Assembly: GCA_009781515.1 (NCBI GenBank)
Contig: WQXY01000008.1
Span: 1-64,000, forward strand
Direction: 5' to 3'
DNA: 64,000 nucleotides
From: Oscillospiraceae bacterium
GTDB taxonomy: Bacteria > Bacillota > Clostridia > Oscillospirales > Oscillospiraceae
The translations under genes were made by a program, and so were the position numbers. A model generated the notes under the pieces. The model saw only the letters and a list, made by a program, of their open reading frames with translations, searched no databases and was not told the origin of the DNA. Shown here one piece after another: positions 18,176-27,035 of this stretch (position 1 is its first letter; each line of letters opens with the position of its first letter).

Positions 18176-19428
18176 GCAATTTATTAGAGTCATATAGAGT
18201 TCTTGGAGTAAAAGTAGGGGCAAGCTTGGTTGATGTCACTGCTTCATACCGACAGCTTTGCAGGGAATACCACCCTGATATCAGTGACGACCCCGATGCC
18301 GAGGAGCAAATGAAGCAGGTAAATATGGCTTATACGGTGCTGCGCGAAAAGTTTAAGCGTGAGGCATCCTTGCGCGAGAGACAATCGTCTGCCCGTGCGG
18401 TCAGAAGATACCCGACAGAAAGACCGCCCGTACAACGCACAGAACCCAAACCGCCAAAAACGCAAGAACCGCAACCTCAGGCACAAAAAGACTATACTGC
18501 ACAAGATAAACACAGGCAAACTGTAGAGCAGGCGACAGTGAGTGCGGAAGCGGAAATATATTCACGCACAGTTTTGCATAATTATTTTGAAGCGCTAAAT
18601 AAATACGACTACGAGAAAGCATACGGCTATTTAAGCAAGCATGATAAAAATAACATTACGCTGCAAAGCTTTGCCCAGTGGCGGGAGTCAGTTGCGAAAC
18701 TATACCCGATGCGTGAGTTCAAAATCGCAGGAGGCTCGTCAATAGCGGTTGTTACGTGGGGCGGCAACAGAATTTTTCAGGCAAGAAAATTCAAGGTGCT
18801 CATAACAGAAGATGACTATACCGCAAGCTCTACGCAGTCGGGGCAGCATGATAAGCTCGTGATTGTCGAAGACGGTCAGTGGGGCGTGTTTCTCGGATAT
18901 AGAGAAGTCAGCGAGCTGACGCGGGCGTTTGAAAAACGCTTTGAAACCAAGAAAAAGCATGATGTGGAAAAACGCCGCGAGGAATATATCGCAGGGCTTG
19001 ACACAGAGTTTGACATGTTTAACATGAGCGGTATGCGAAAAGCTGTTTCAAAGGAACTTTACAGACAAAGGCGCTACGGCTGTGCTATGACATTTGCGGC
19101 ATTTTCGATAAAGCTCCCCGACGATAAAAACTCGGGAATGGTCGAGCTGCTGCGAAGTGCCTCGAAAACAATAAATTCCGCACTTAGAGAGATTGATATC
19201 CCCGCATATGCAGGCGACGGCGTTTTTGCCGTGATGTTCATTGAGCTTGGCAAGAAAAATGCGGAAAACATAGTGAGCAGATTAGTTGAAAATATTAAGA
19301 AAAACGCAGGCGGACTGCTCTCTAAAAATGCCCGGATAGAGTATAATTTTGAGTCATGGTCTGAGAATAAATATGCGGATATAGAGTCGATAAATAACGT
19401 TTTGCAAGAATTTGGAAAAAAAATCTGA
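18172..19428 (+). CDS. J-domain protein with central NTF2-like and C-terminal degenerate GGDEF-like regions
   Basis: A 418-residue protein. Residues 1-68 are a J domain (ESYRVLGV, HPD at 34-36), which in known proteins stimulates Hsp70 ATPase. Residues 75-125 are a Pro/Gln/Lys linker. Residues about 130-245 resemble an NTF2/SnoaL-like fold (LHNYFEALNKYDYEKAYGYL). Residues about 278-415 resemble a GGDEF domain that has lost its active site: YAGDGVFAVMF at 346-356 in place of (R)xGGDEFAV. It cannot be expected to make c-di-GMP. The start ATG overlaps the upstream stop (ATGA), so it is translationally coupled to the hydrolase. The J domain is clear; the other two domains are tentative. Confidence 0.75.
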   Translation: MSNLLESYRVLGVKVGASLVDVTASYRQLCREYHPDISDDPDAEEQMKQVNMAYTVLREKFKREASLRERQSSARAVRRYPTERPPVQRTEPKPPKTQEPQPQAQKDYTAQDKHRQTVEQATVSAEAEIYSRTVLHNYFEALNKYDYEKAYGYLSKHDKNNITLQSFAQWRESVAKLYPMREFKIAGGSSIAVVTWGGNRIFQARKFKVLITEDDYTASSTQSGQHDKLVIVEDGQWGVFLGYREVSELTRAFEKRFETKKKHDVEKRREEYIAGLDTEFDMFNMSGMRKAVSKELYRQRRYGCAMTFAAFSIKLPDDKNSGMVELLRSASKTINSALREIDIPAYAGDGVFAVMFIELGKKNAENIVSRLVENIKKNAGGLLSKNARIEYNFESWSENKYADIESINNVLQEFGKKI

Positions 19429-19447
19429 AATTTCTTGAAAAAAGTGT

Positions 19448-19474
19448 TAAGATTTATTGTAAAAATAACGATAA
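19448..19474 (+). promoter_or_regulatory. Sigma28-type promoter for fliD
   Basis: TAAG (19448-19451), exactly 15 bases, AACGATAA (19467-19474). The -10 differs from the consensus GCCGATAA at two bases. It lies about 78 bases before the fliD start. Confidence 0.5.
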
Positions 19475-19551
19475 ATCGGATATAGGCATATTTATGCTGT
19501 TCATGGAGGGACGGCGTAACTGAAAAACAAAAGGATTTGAGGTGTATTATA

Positions 19552-21513
19552 ATGGTTAACCCGCTAAGATCACAACCGTCAAGACTAATGGGACTGTCTT
19601 CAGGACTCGACACTGAGTCGATCATTCAAGCTACTCTTCGTATGCATCAGTTCAAAATTGACAATCAGATGCGTAACAGAAAGCTGATTGAATGGAGACA
19701 ACAGACACATAACGGTATTAAAGACCAGATTACAGGCTTTAGAAATACATTTTTGTCTAACTTGGGTTCGAAGAACATGCTCAACCGTAACGTGTTCAAC
19801 GCAACAACCACGAGTGTTACAGGCAAAAATTCAAGCGCTGTTTCAATTTCAACCACAACAGGCACGCCGATAGGCACTATGCGTATCGGTCAGGTTGTCA
19901 GTCTTGCTAAAGGTGCAAGTGTAAACTCCGGCAGCAGCGTTTCAAGTAACGGTGCCGGATTTAACGTAAATTCAAGACTTGACAGCTTAAACTTCGTTGG
20001 GAACAATAAAATCGAATTTGGAAACTATCAAGCTTCGGCAAATGTCGGCGGAACAACTTACAAAATAGCTCAAAGCGATGTCACTGCAGCAAGTGGTGAT
20101 GCTGAGTGGAGAAATACCGCGACCATGGCAGGCGGTACAGAAATCACACTTAGAAAAACCGGCAGCGGTGAGTCGTCAGTGTACGAATATTCAATCAACG
20201 GTGGTGCTTTTACAGAATTAGAGTTTAACGAAAATGCCGCAGTTATCAATTACGGAAGTATCGAAGAACCGGCTTCCTTAGCGTTTACAAAAAGCGCTGC
20301 AGGAGCACTTCAACTCGGTGGTCATGCAGTTTCTTTCTTTAAGGATTTTACTGTGGACGGCGAAGCAAGTGACGGAGCTACAGAGACAATTGCACTTAGG
20401 CAATACGAAAACGGAGCGATTGAACACAACGGAACGCAGCTTTCGTTTGTCGGTGAAACGACACTTAATGTCAACGGCAAAGAGATAACAATTAACAGCA
20501 ACGATACAATCGCATCGATGATGAATAAAGTAAACAGCAGCGGAGCCGGTGTAACCATGAGCTACAACAGGCTCACCGACAGGTTTTCGTTTGAGTCCAA
20601 CACAGTTGGTCCGGGAACGATAAGTGTAAGCGGCGGCGGAAACATCATGAGCATGCTCGGTGGTTCGGGAGTTGTTAGTGAAGCCGGCTCGTTAGCAAAG
20701 GTGTATATCAACGGCGAACTCGTCGAGAGAAACACAAATTCATTTGCATACAGAGGCTTAAATATAACCCTCAATCACACAACCGACACCGGAGCGACAA
20801 GCGCTGTTAATCACGAGGATGATACAATCATCACATTCAAACGTGATGCAACAAAAGCAATGGATGCAATCAGAGAATTTATCAACGGTTATAACGCTAT
20901 TATCAGCAAGCTTGAGGGTCTTCTCAATGATCGTAAGACAGGAAACGAAGTATCATACAAACCTCTGACCGATGAAGAAAAATCCGCAATGTCGGATAAG
21001 CAAATTGAAGAATGGGAAGCAATTGCCAAAAAAGGCATCTTAAGAAACGACCAAGGTATCCAAAATTTGGTCAGCAGTCTTCGCAGGTCATTCTTTGACA
21101 CTATCGAGGGAACAGGGATGTCGGCGGCACAAATCGGTATTTCGACCGGAAATTTCTTCGGCGGAACAGGCGGACAAATTGTAATTGATGAGCCAAAACT
21201 CAGAGCTGCTCTCGAAAGCGACCCTGATAAGGTAGCAGACATTTTTGCAGGACCCGAAAACAACAGAAGTGCGGGTTTACTGTGGAAAATGAACGATACC
21301 ATGGGTACATACCTGAACACAAGTCAGACGCACACACTCAAAAGCCTCGAAGACTCTTTGAAGCGTGCAAACGAGCAAATTTCAAGAATGGAAGAGAAAA
21401 TGTGGGCTGAGGAAGATAAACTGTACAGACAGTTTGCCGCAATGGAAACCGCCATGTCAAAGCTGCAGTCGCAAGGTGACTGGTTCGCCTCAATGCTCGG
21501 TGGCGGCAAGTAA
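19552..21513 (+). CDS. fliD: Flagellar filament cap protein FliD
   Basis: A 653-residue secreted protein. The N terminus (SRLMGLSSGLDTESIIQATL) is the conserved FliD start and the C-terminal coiled coil (S-L-K-R-A-N-E-Q-ISRMEEKMWAEEDKLYRQFA) ends in the typical QSQGDWFASMLGG. It caps the growing filament and folds flagellin. The start at 19552 (MVNPLRS) has GAGGTG upstream; the ORF extends five codons further. It begins the row fliD-fliS-fliT-like and has its own sigma28-type promoter. Confidence 0.95.
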   Translation: MVNPLRSQPSRLMGLSSGLDTESIIQATLRMHQFKIDNQMRNRKLIEWRQQTHNGIKDQITGFRNTFLSNLGSKNMLNRNVFNATTTSVTGKNSSAVSISTTTGTPIGTMRIGQVVSLAKGASVNSGSSVSSNGAGFNVNSRLDSLNFVGNNKIEFGNYQASANVGGTTYKIAQSDVTAASGDAEWRNTATMAGGTEITLRKTGSGESSVYEYSINGGAFTELEFNENAAVINYGSIEEPASLAFTKSAAGALQLGGHAVSFFKDFTVDGEASDGATETIALRQYENGAIEHNGTQLSFVGETTLNVNGKEITINSNDTIASMMNKVNSSGAGVTMSYNRLTDRFSFESNTVGPGTISVSGGGNIMSMLGGSGVVSEAGSLAKVYINGELVERNTNSFAYRGLNITLNHTTDTGATSAVNHEDDTIITFKRDATKAMDAIREFINGYNAIISKLEGLLNDRKTGNEVSYKPLTDEEKSAMSDKQIEEWEAIAKKGILRNDQGIQNLVSSLRRSFFDTIEGTGMSAAQIGISTGNFFGGTGGQIVIDEPKLRAALESDPDKVADIFAGPENNRSAGLLWKMNDTMGTYLNTSQTHTLKSLEDSLKRANEQISRMEEKMWAEEDKLYRQFAAMETAMSKLQSQGDWFASMLGGGK

Positions 21514-21556
21514 TTGAAAACTCCGTAAAAGCTATTAAAGAGGGACGGTTATTATC

Positions 21557-21973
21557 ATGCAACAGATGGTTATGTTAAACACGCGTCCGCAGGACGCATA
21601 TCGCAAACAAGATGTTCTGACAGCTTCGCCGGTAGACTTGGTTGTTATGTTATATGATGCTCTTAAAAGAAATATTGTTATGGGAAAACGCGGTATTATC
21701 AACAAAAACGTACCGACAGCCCACAAACATCTTATGAAAGCGCAGATGATACTCACAGAACTCATTAACAGCCTTGATATGAATTATCAAATATCGGAAG
21801 AGCTTCTCGATTTATACGAATTTGCACTTAAAAGCATCGCCGATGCAAATATGCACAAGAATGTAGAACCGCTCGACCCGATAATTGAAATGGTTGACTC
21901 TATCAGAGAGGCATGGAAAGAAATCAGCAATTCGAACAGAGGAACTATGCAATTGGGAGAGGAAAGAGCGTGA
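21557..21973 (+). CDS. fliS: Flagellin chaperone FliS
   Basis: A 138-residue helical protein with the FliS core (QDAYRKQDVLTASPVDLVVMLYDAL). FliS binds the C terminus of flagellin in the cytoplasm to prevent early assembly. The flagellin gene itself is not in this window. It follows fliD by 43 bases and its stop overlaps the next start (GTGA). Confidence 0.95.
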   Translation: MQQMVMLNTRPQDAYRKQDVLTASPVDLVVMLYDALKRNIVMGKRGIINKNVPTAHKHLMKAQMILTELINSLDMNYQISEELLDLYEFALKSIADANMHKNVEPLDPIIEMVDSIREAWKEISNSNRGTMQLGEERA

Positions 21974-22419
21974 GTAAATTTGAAAGTTCTGACCGTGGCA
22001 AGCTGCAGGAATATCTGAAACAAGAGCTTGAAGCATTTGAGAAGATAAGGGCACTCACGCAGGAGCTTGCTGAGCAGATAAACGAGGATAAAGTAGACGC
22101 GCTCAACAAAACCCTTTCAAAGCGGCAGGAGCAAATAGAAAAAATCAATGGATTGCATCAGGAGTCGAGTCTTTTGATGCAATCTTATGCTTCCCTGCAG
22201 CAAGGTGAAAAAGACGGGGAGATAGACGATATTTTATCGCAAATACAAGAGATAACGCAAAGCTGTGCAAATCTTAATGATGAAAGCTTTAATATACTAA
22301 GGGTGAAGTCGGAAGAACAAACAGAAAAGATTGACAAGCAAAGTGCAAAGAGGAAAGGGATAAGCGGTTACGCTCAGGCTGTCGCGTATGCTCCTGAGGT
22401 AATAGATAAGAAAACGTAG
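21970..22419 (+). CDS. FliT/FlgN-like coiled-coil flagellar protein
   Basis: A 149-residue, highly charged helical protein (E-Y-L-K-Q-E-L-E-A-F-E-K-I-RALTQELAEQINEDKVDAL). It lies directly after fliS, where Bacillus has fliT, and has the size and coiled-coil nature of a flagellar export chaperone. No membrane segment. The start is GTG at 21970, overlapping the fliS stop, with GGAGAGG 8 bases upstream; the longer ORF starting at 21913 would lie inside fliS. Sequence alone does not prove FliT. Confidence 0.6.
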   Translation: MSKFESSDRGKLQEYLKQELEAFEKIRALTQELAEQINEDKVDALNKTLSKRQEQIEKINGLHQESSLLMQSYASLQQGEKDGEIDDILSQIQEITQSCANLNDESFNILRVKSEEQTEKIDKQSAKRKGISGYAQAVAYAPEVIDKKT

Positions 22420-22431
22420 AGGCAAAATACG

Positions 22432-22890
22432 ATGAGCATGAGAATACAAGGGCAAAAAGCAACGGAGTCCGGCATCGTACAGGTGCGTGATACCTCATCG
22501 CGCTCAGCGGGCGAAGTAGAAAATTCGGCATTTCGCCGCACTCTTACAGACCTGTCGCAGGATATGCACGCAGCCCGCCTTGCCGAGATGAGAGAAGACA
22601 TCAACAGGCAGGGTGAACGTCTTTCCGACAGAGTTGATGTAAAAGAATTTGAAAAATATCGCAGACTTATACGAGAATTCCTTGACGAAATCGTCAGTAA
22701 CGGATATACTTTCTCAAAAGAGGATGCATACGGCTCCCGAGGCAGGCATCGCTACATAGCTACCGTTAAGGTTATTAACGAAAAACTTGACGAACTCGGG
22801 AAAGAGGTCATGAAGGATCAAGCTGATAAAATCGATATAATTCATAAGATAGACGATATCAGAGGACTCCTGCTTGATGTAATGATGTAA
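22432..22890 (+). CDS. DUF327 (YaaR-family) protein
   Basis: A 152-residue protein with the DUF327 pattern: F-R-R-T-L-T-D-L near residue 35, then EFEKYRRLIREFLDEIVSNGY and the C-terminal D-I-IHKIDDIRGLLLDVM. The family is common in Firmicutes, often near flagellar or DNA metabolism genes; its function is not known. It is in the fliD-fliS operon, 12 bases after the FliT-like gene. Confidence 0.85.
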   Translation: MSMRIQGQKATESGIVQVRDTSSRSAGEVENSAFRRTLTDLSQDMHAARLAEMREDINRQGERLSDRVDVKEFEKYRRLIREFLDEIVSNGYTFSKEDAYGSRGRHRYIATVKVINEKLDELGKEVMKDQADKIDIIHKIDDIRGLLLDVMM

Positions 22891-22921
22891 CCTCAAAGAA
22901 CATTTGGGATGGTGACTTATA

Positions 22922-23410
22922 ATGCATGATATGATGGATATGAACGCAGTAACCGAAGACGTAATGCGAGGCAAGTATCTGACTTTTCTTGTCGGTGACG
23001 TTAGTTACGGTATAGAAATCAGCTACATCAAAGAAATTATCAGTGTTCAGGAAATCACACTTGTTCCGCACACACATGCGTATGTCAAAGGCATAATCAA
23101 CCTGCGCGGCACGGTTGTTCCCGTCATCGACATGGGTATGCGTTTTGGCGGCATGGAGGTCATTTACACAGAGCAGACATGTATCATCGTGCTGAGCATG
23201 GATGAAATGATTGTCGGCATTTTGGTGGACGGCGTGCAAGATGTGCTTAACATTGACGACGAAAACATTCAAGACCCGCCAAAAACAACAGGCAACTCAA
23301 TTAAGAATAACTTTATAAAAGCCGTTGGTGTTTCAGGTGGCGAGGTCAGACAACTTATTGATGTGTACACAGTGTTTGAGATGGGGTTGGCAGATGGCGG
23401 CAGCCATTAA
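22922..23410 (+). CDS. cheW: Chemotaxis coupling protein CheW
   Basis: A 162-residue CheW/SH3-like protein: YLTFLVGDVSYGIEISYIKE, HAYVKGIINLRGTVVPVIDM and the closing R-Q-L-I-D-V-YTVFEMG. It links CheA to chemoreceptors. It has no receiver domain, so it is CheW not CheV. It lies 31 bases after the DUF327 gene and 15 bases before cheR, away from the cheA operon. Confidence 0.95.
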   Translation: MHDMMDMNAVTEDVMRGKYLTFLVGDVSYGIEISYIKEIISVQEITLVPHTHAYVKGIINLRGTVVPVIDMGMRFGGMEVIYTEQTCIIVLSMDEMIVGILVDGVQDVLNIDDENIQDPPKTTGNSIKNNFIKAVGVSGGEVRQLIDVYTVFEMGLADGGSH

Positions 23411-23425
23411 GGAAGGGTCACTAAA

Positions 23426-24241
23426 ATGCAAATTGCAGATAAAGATTTTTTCCGTCTCCGCGACTATATAAAATCAAATTTTGGTGTTAATCTCGAAAAA
23501 AAGAGAACGCTCATAGAAGGTCGTTTGTCAAACTATATCATAAGCGAGGGCTTTGAAGGCTTTACCGATTATTTGGACGATGTTTTTGCCGATAAAAGCG
23601 GCGGCAAGATAAATTCGCTTATGACGAAGCTTACCACAAACTACACCTACTTCATGCGTGAAAAAGAACACAACCAATTTATGGAAGAACACGCACTTCC
23701 GTATTGGACGCAAAACATACGCGACAAGGACCTTAGGATTTGGAGTGCAGGCTGTGCTTCCGGTGAGGAAGCATATACAACGGTAATGGTTCTGCACGAA
23801 TGGTTCGGTCCTATGAAAATAAGAGAGTGGGAAACAACATTACTGGCAACTGACATATCCGTCAGAGTGCTTGAAATGGCAAAAGCGGGTATTTACCCGG
23901 AGGAACACTTCGATCATTTGCCGAAAGCTTGGAAGCTTAAATATTTTAATAAGGTCGGCGAAGAGAAGTACAAAATCAAGGATGTACTGGCAAAGGGCGT
24001 GCATTTCGGACAGTTCAATTTAATGGGCAATTTCAGCAAATTTAAGAAAAAATTCCACATCATTTTTTGCAGAAATGTCATGATTTATTTTGACTCGCCG
24101 ACAAAGCAGGCTCTTGCGAAAAAGTATCATGATGCCCTTGAAGTAGGCGGATACTTGTTCATAGGTCACAGTGAAACGCTCAGTGGCATCCAAGGTGATC
24201 TTCAACAGGTACAGCCGGCGATCTACCGCAGAGTCAAGTAG
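23426..24241 (+). CDS. cheR: Chemoreceptor methyltransferase CheR
   Basis: A 271-residue S-adenosylmethionine-dependent enzyme. The N-terminal helical domain is followed by T-T-N-Y-T-YFMREKEH, the SAM-binding WSAGCASGEEAYT and the late motif IIFCRNVMIYFD. It methylates receptor glutamates during adaptation. The partner methylesterase cheB is not in the window. It ends this transcription block; a promoter for flgB follows. Confidence 0.96.
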   Translation: MQIADKDFFRLRDYIKSNFGVNLEKKRTLIEGRLSNYIISEGFEGFTDYLDDVFADKSGGKINSLMTKLTTNYTYFMREKEHNQFMEEHALPYWTQNIRDKDLRIWSAGCASGEEAYTTVMVLHEWFGPMKIREWETTLLATDISVRVLEMAKAGIYPEEHFDHLPKAWKLKYFNKVGEEKYKIKDVLAKGVHFGQFNLMGNFSKFKKKFHIIFCRNVMIYFDSPTKQALAKKYHDALEVGGYLFIGHSETLSGIQGDLQQVQPAIYRRVK

Positions 24242-24334
24242 ACAGGCAAGGCAAGCCGCGAACAATATATCGTGTCGTTTTTCGTGAAAAATGGGAAATT
24301 ACGCTATATATTGCGGTGAAAATCAAGAAAAAGA

Positions 24335-24363
24335 TAGACAACCCAAGGCAGCCATGGTATAAT
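24335..24363 (+). promoter_or_regulatory. Sigma-A promoter of the flgB operon
   Basis: -35 TAGACA (24335-24340), 17-base spacer, -10 TATAAT (24358-24363). An inverted repeat AATTCTT/AAGAATT (24361-24383) overlaps the end of the -10 box and the expected start point and could be an operator. A second inverted repeat, CAATATAT (24263-24270) and ATATATTG (24306-24313), lies upstream. This would drive the long early flagellar operon. Confidence 0.75.
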
Positions 24364-24419
24364 TCTTTGGATAACGAAGAATTTGCTCGGGCTGCTTTGA
24401 TGATTTGAAGGAGCAATTT

Positions 24420-24827
24420 ATGTGGAATAACATCTTTAAGCCAATGGATGTTTTGCAAAAAGGCCTCTCTGTAGGCTGGATGCGTAACGCCGTTATACGC
24501 AACAATATTGCAAACGTCGAAACACCGGGTTTTAAGGCATCGGACGTTGAATTTGAGTCGCTTTTCAAAAGAGCGCTTGAAGAGGGCGGTTTTGTCGGCA
24601 GGCGGACACATCCAAAGCATATTGAAATCGGTTCAGGCAACATCAACAACGTCAGACCCCGAATATATGAACGCAGAGACCTGTCAATGCGCTTTGACGG
24701 TAACAATGTTGATATAGAGTCCGAAAATGTAAAATTAGCTCAAAATCAACTGCAATACAACACAATAATGGAAAAACTAAACGGTGAGATAAGACGCCTT
24801 CGCATGGCAATCTCAGAAGGTAGGTAA
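24420..24827 (+). CDS. flgB: Flagellar proximal rod protein FlgB
   Basis: A 135-residue rod protein with the rod/hook family signature RNAVIRNNIANVETPGFKAS and the C-terminal helix LAQNQLQYNTIMEKLNGE. It is part of the proximal rod in the periplasm/wall. The start at 24420 is chosen because AAGGAG lies 6 bases upstream. A 133-base palindromic repeat follows and separates it from flgC, which is normally almost adjacent. Confidence 0.93.
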   Translation: MWNNIFKPMDVLQKGLSVGWMRNAVIRNNIANVETPGFKASDVEFESLFKRALEEGGFVGRRTHPKHIEIGSGNINNVRPRIYERRDLSMRFDGNNVDIESENVKLAQNQLQYNTIMEKLNGEIRRLRMAISEGR

Positions 24828-24837
24828 AGTGTTAAGC

Positions 24838-24970
24838 CGTCATTGCGAGCCACACTGTGGCGTGGCAATCCAGAAAAGAAACTTCAATTTTATATGTCTG
24901 TTATAATGCGGTATCTGGATCACCACGTCGCTAAAGCTTCGTAAACGAACCTTTGCTCCTCGTGATGACG
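24838..24970. repeat. MITE-like palindromic repeat between flgB and flgC
   Basis: Ends are CGTCATTGCGAG and CTCGTGATGACG, inner arms CGTGGCAATCCAG and CTGGATCACCACG: imperfect inverted repeats with paired changes. The pattern matches dispersed intergenic repeats of the CATTGCGAG...GGCAATCC type known in many genomes. It has no coding capacity. A shorter relic of one arm is at 51598-51620. Confidence 0.8.
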
Positions 24971-24999
24971 CAAGAAAAATAGAACAGGAGTTCAAAATT

Positions 25000-25434
25000 A
25001 TGTCTTTCTTAAGTTCAATGAGTATTAGTGCGTCGGCACTTACAGCAACAAGACTTCGCATGGACGTGATTTCAGAAAACATGGCAAACAGCAGTACGAC
25101 AAGGACGGCAAACGGCGACCCGTACCGCAGAAAATATGTAGTATTCCAAGAGAGAACAGGCGACAGAGCATTTGCTTCGTTTTTTAACAAAGCAAGGAAA
25201 GCTCCGGGCGGAGTGAGGGTCATCCATATCGGAGAGGACCAGTCAGAGTTTAAGTACGACTACAACCCGTCGCATCCCGATGCCGACGAAAACGGTTATG
25301 TGAGACTTCCCAATGTCGAAGTAGTTCAAGAAATGGTCGATATGATGGCTGCAGTCAGGGCATATGAGGCTAATATTACGGCACTTAACGCCTTTAAGGA
25401 TATGGCAGTTAAAACATTAGAGATTGGCAAGTAG
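25000..25434 (+). CDS. flgC: Flagellar rod protein FlgC
   Basis: A 144-residue proximal rod protein: SISASALTATRLRMDVISEN at the N terminus and the end ANITALNAFKDMAVKTLEIG, both typical of FlgC. The middle contains P-H-P-D-A-D-E-N-GYVRLPNVEVVQEMVDM-like family sequence. AGGAG precedes the ATG. The insertion of the repeat upstream does not disturb the ribosome site. Confidence 0.95.
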   Translation: MSFLSSMSISASALTATRLRMDVISENMANSSTTRTANGDPYRRKYVVFQERTGDRAFASFFNKARKAPGGVRVIHIGEDQSEFKYDYNPSHPDADENGYVRLPNVEVVQEMVDMMAAVRAYEANITALNAFKDMAVKTLEIGK

Positions 25435-25457
25435 TTTATCAAGGGGGCTATATAATA

Positions 25458-25763
25458 ATGGTTAATCCGCTTCAAACAAATCTTATGCATTTATTTAACA
25501 GCGAACCTGTCAGAACCGCAGTCAGCAAGCTTTCGGAACAAAACAGCAGCTTTGCCGATGTTTTGACGGAGTCTTTCAAAACAACAAACACAACGGATGC
25601 CATTGATAAGGGCTCGTCATTGGAATTGCTCATGGGGGAGAACGATGATTTGTCGGGAATGCTTATCGATGCGCAAAAAGCCGAACTTGCATTGCAACTG
25701 ACGCTGCAAATACGCAACAAAATTATAGACGCATACAATGAGGTTATGAGAATGTCCGTGTAG
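25458..25763 (+). CDS. fliE: Flagellar MS ring-rod junction protein FliE
   Basis: A 101-residue protein with the FliE C-terminal pattern: D-A-Q-K-A-E-L-A-L-QLTLQIRNKIIDAYNEVMRM. It joins the MS ring to the proximal rod. It lies 23 bases after flgC in the usual flgB-flgC-fliE order. In Bacillus fliF follows; here fliO follows and fliF is at 45553. Confidence 0.93.
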   Translation: MVNPLQTNLMHLFNSEPVRTAVSKLSEQNSSFADVLTESFKTTNTTDAIDKGSSLELLMGENDDLSGMLIDAQKAELALQLTLQIRNKIIDAYNEVMRMSV

Positions 25764-25795
25764 GACACAAAAAGAGGGAACTTAGGAGTGAAAGG

Positions 25796-26317
25796 ATGCC
25801 GCCGGAACAAGTATTAATATTTATATTTGGCACGGTTATTGTGCTTTTTGGCGCTTACTATGTGACGTATTACGTAGGTTTGAAAGCATCGGGACAAACC
25901 CGTGCCGGAATGCGTAACAGAAACATCACCGTGCTTGACCGCTACAGTGTGGCTCGTGACAAGAGTTTTTGTGTCATCGAAATAGCGGGCAAGGTATATA
26001 TAATCGGCATGACCAACCATACAATGACGCTGCTCGATACAGTCGATGCAGCGGATTTTGCCGAACTCACAAAAGAAAAAGAGCAGGCGCAAACACCATG
26101 GGGGCAAACAGCTGTCGGGCAGTACGGAAACAAACTGACCCAAAAGGTGGTTGCTTTTATTGCTGAAAAGCTTGGTAAAACACCTGCGGACAGCGCTGAA
26201 AGTACAGATAATCCGTACAGCAGCGCCGATAACAAAAAAGAAGATAAAAAGTTCTCAGATACTCTAAAGAAAGCCGGACGCAAAACGAAAGCTGCGGACG
26301 AAACAGAGGAAAACTGA
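25796..26317 (+). CDS. fliO: Flagellar export protein FliO
   Basis: A 173-residue protein with one N-terminal membrane helix (about 5-28) and the FliO-type cytoplasmic core: NRNITVLDRYSVARDKSFCV and GKVYIIGMTNHTMTLLD. The tail is charged and low-complexity. FliO helps to assemble the FliP complex. Its stop overlaps the fliP start. Confidence 0.85.
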   Translation: MPPEQVLIFIFGTVIVLFGAYYVTYYVGLKASGQTRAGMRNRNITVLDRYSVARDKSFCVIEIAGKVYIIGMTNHTMTLLDTVDAADFAELTKEKEQAQTPWGQTAVGQYGNKLTQKVVAFIAEKLGKTPADSAESTDNPYSSADNKKEDKKFSDTLKKAGRKTKAADETEEN

Positions 26318-27015
26318 TGCCCATAGATATTGACGGCGAAGCCAATGTTGGCACTATAAACGAGATTGTACGGACACTTTTTGGCGAGAGCGCACAAACG
26401 GTGGACATAGTAATACTTCTCACAATTCTTACCTTATTGCCGTCAATTCTTATGATGCTTACGGGTTTTACCCGCATCATCATAGTTTTATCATTTATCC
26501 GTCAAGCTCTCGGAATGCAGCAAACGCCGCCAAACCAGATACTTATAGGACTTGCACTGTTTCTGACATTTTTTGTCATGCAGCCGGTTCTCTCGCAGGT
26601 ATATGACGATGCGTATGTGCCGTTTTCGGAGGGTCAGATAGAGCAGGAGGAATTTATTGAACGGGCAATGGGTCCGACGCGTGAGTTTATGCTATATCAA
26701 GCAAATGAAACTGATTTGAACTTTTTTATAAGTATGTCCGGTCAGGATTTTAACGAAACCGACTTGGAAGATATCCCAAACTCGGTGCTTATCCCCGCAT
26801 TTATTACAAGTGAAATAAAAACAGCTATGTTTATCGGGTTTTTCATATATCTGCCGTTTATTGTAGTTGATATGATAGTTGCAAGTACCCTTATGTCAAT
26901 GGGTATGATGATGCTCCCGCCCGCCATGATATCACTGCCCTTTAAGGTGCTGCTCTTTGTTATGGTTGACGGTTGGCAGCTCATAATAGGGTCACTGTTT
27001 ACGTCGTTTTTGTGA
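26317..27015 (+). CDS. fliP: Flagellar export gate protein FliP
   Basis: A 232-residue membrane protein with the FliP family motifs MMLTGFTRIIIVLSFIRQAL, QTPPNQILIGLALFLTFFVM and PAFITSEIKTAMFIGF. It forms the export gate with FliQ and FliR. Unlike many FliP proteins it has no clear cleavable signal peptide; residues 1-28 are polar. The ATG overlaps the fliO stop by one base. Confidence 0.96.
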   Translation: MPIDIDGEANVGTINEIVRTLFGESAQTVDIVILLTILTLLPSILMMLTGFTRIIIVLSFIRQALGMQQTPPNQILIGLALFLTFFVMQPVLSQVYDDAYVPFSEGQIEQEEFIERAMGPTREFMLYQANETDLNFFISMSGQDFNETDLEDIPNSVLIPAFITSEIKTAMFIGFFIYLPFIVVDMIVASTLMSMGMMMLPPAMISLPFKVLLFVMVDGWQLIIGSLFTSFL

Positions 27016-27035
27016 CGAGAGAGAGGAAGTAGAGT

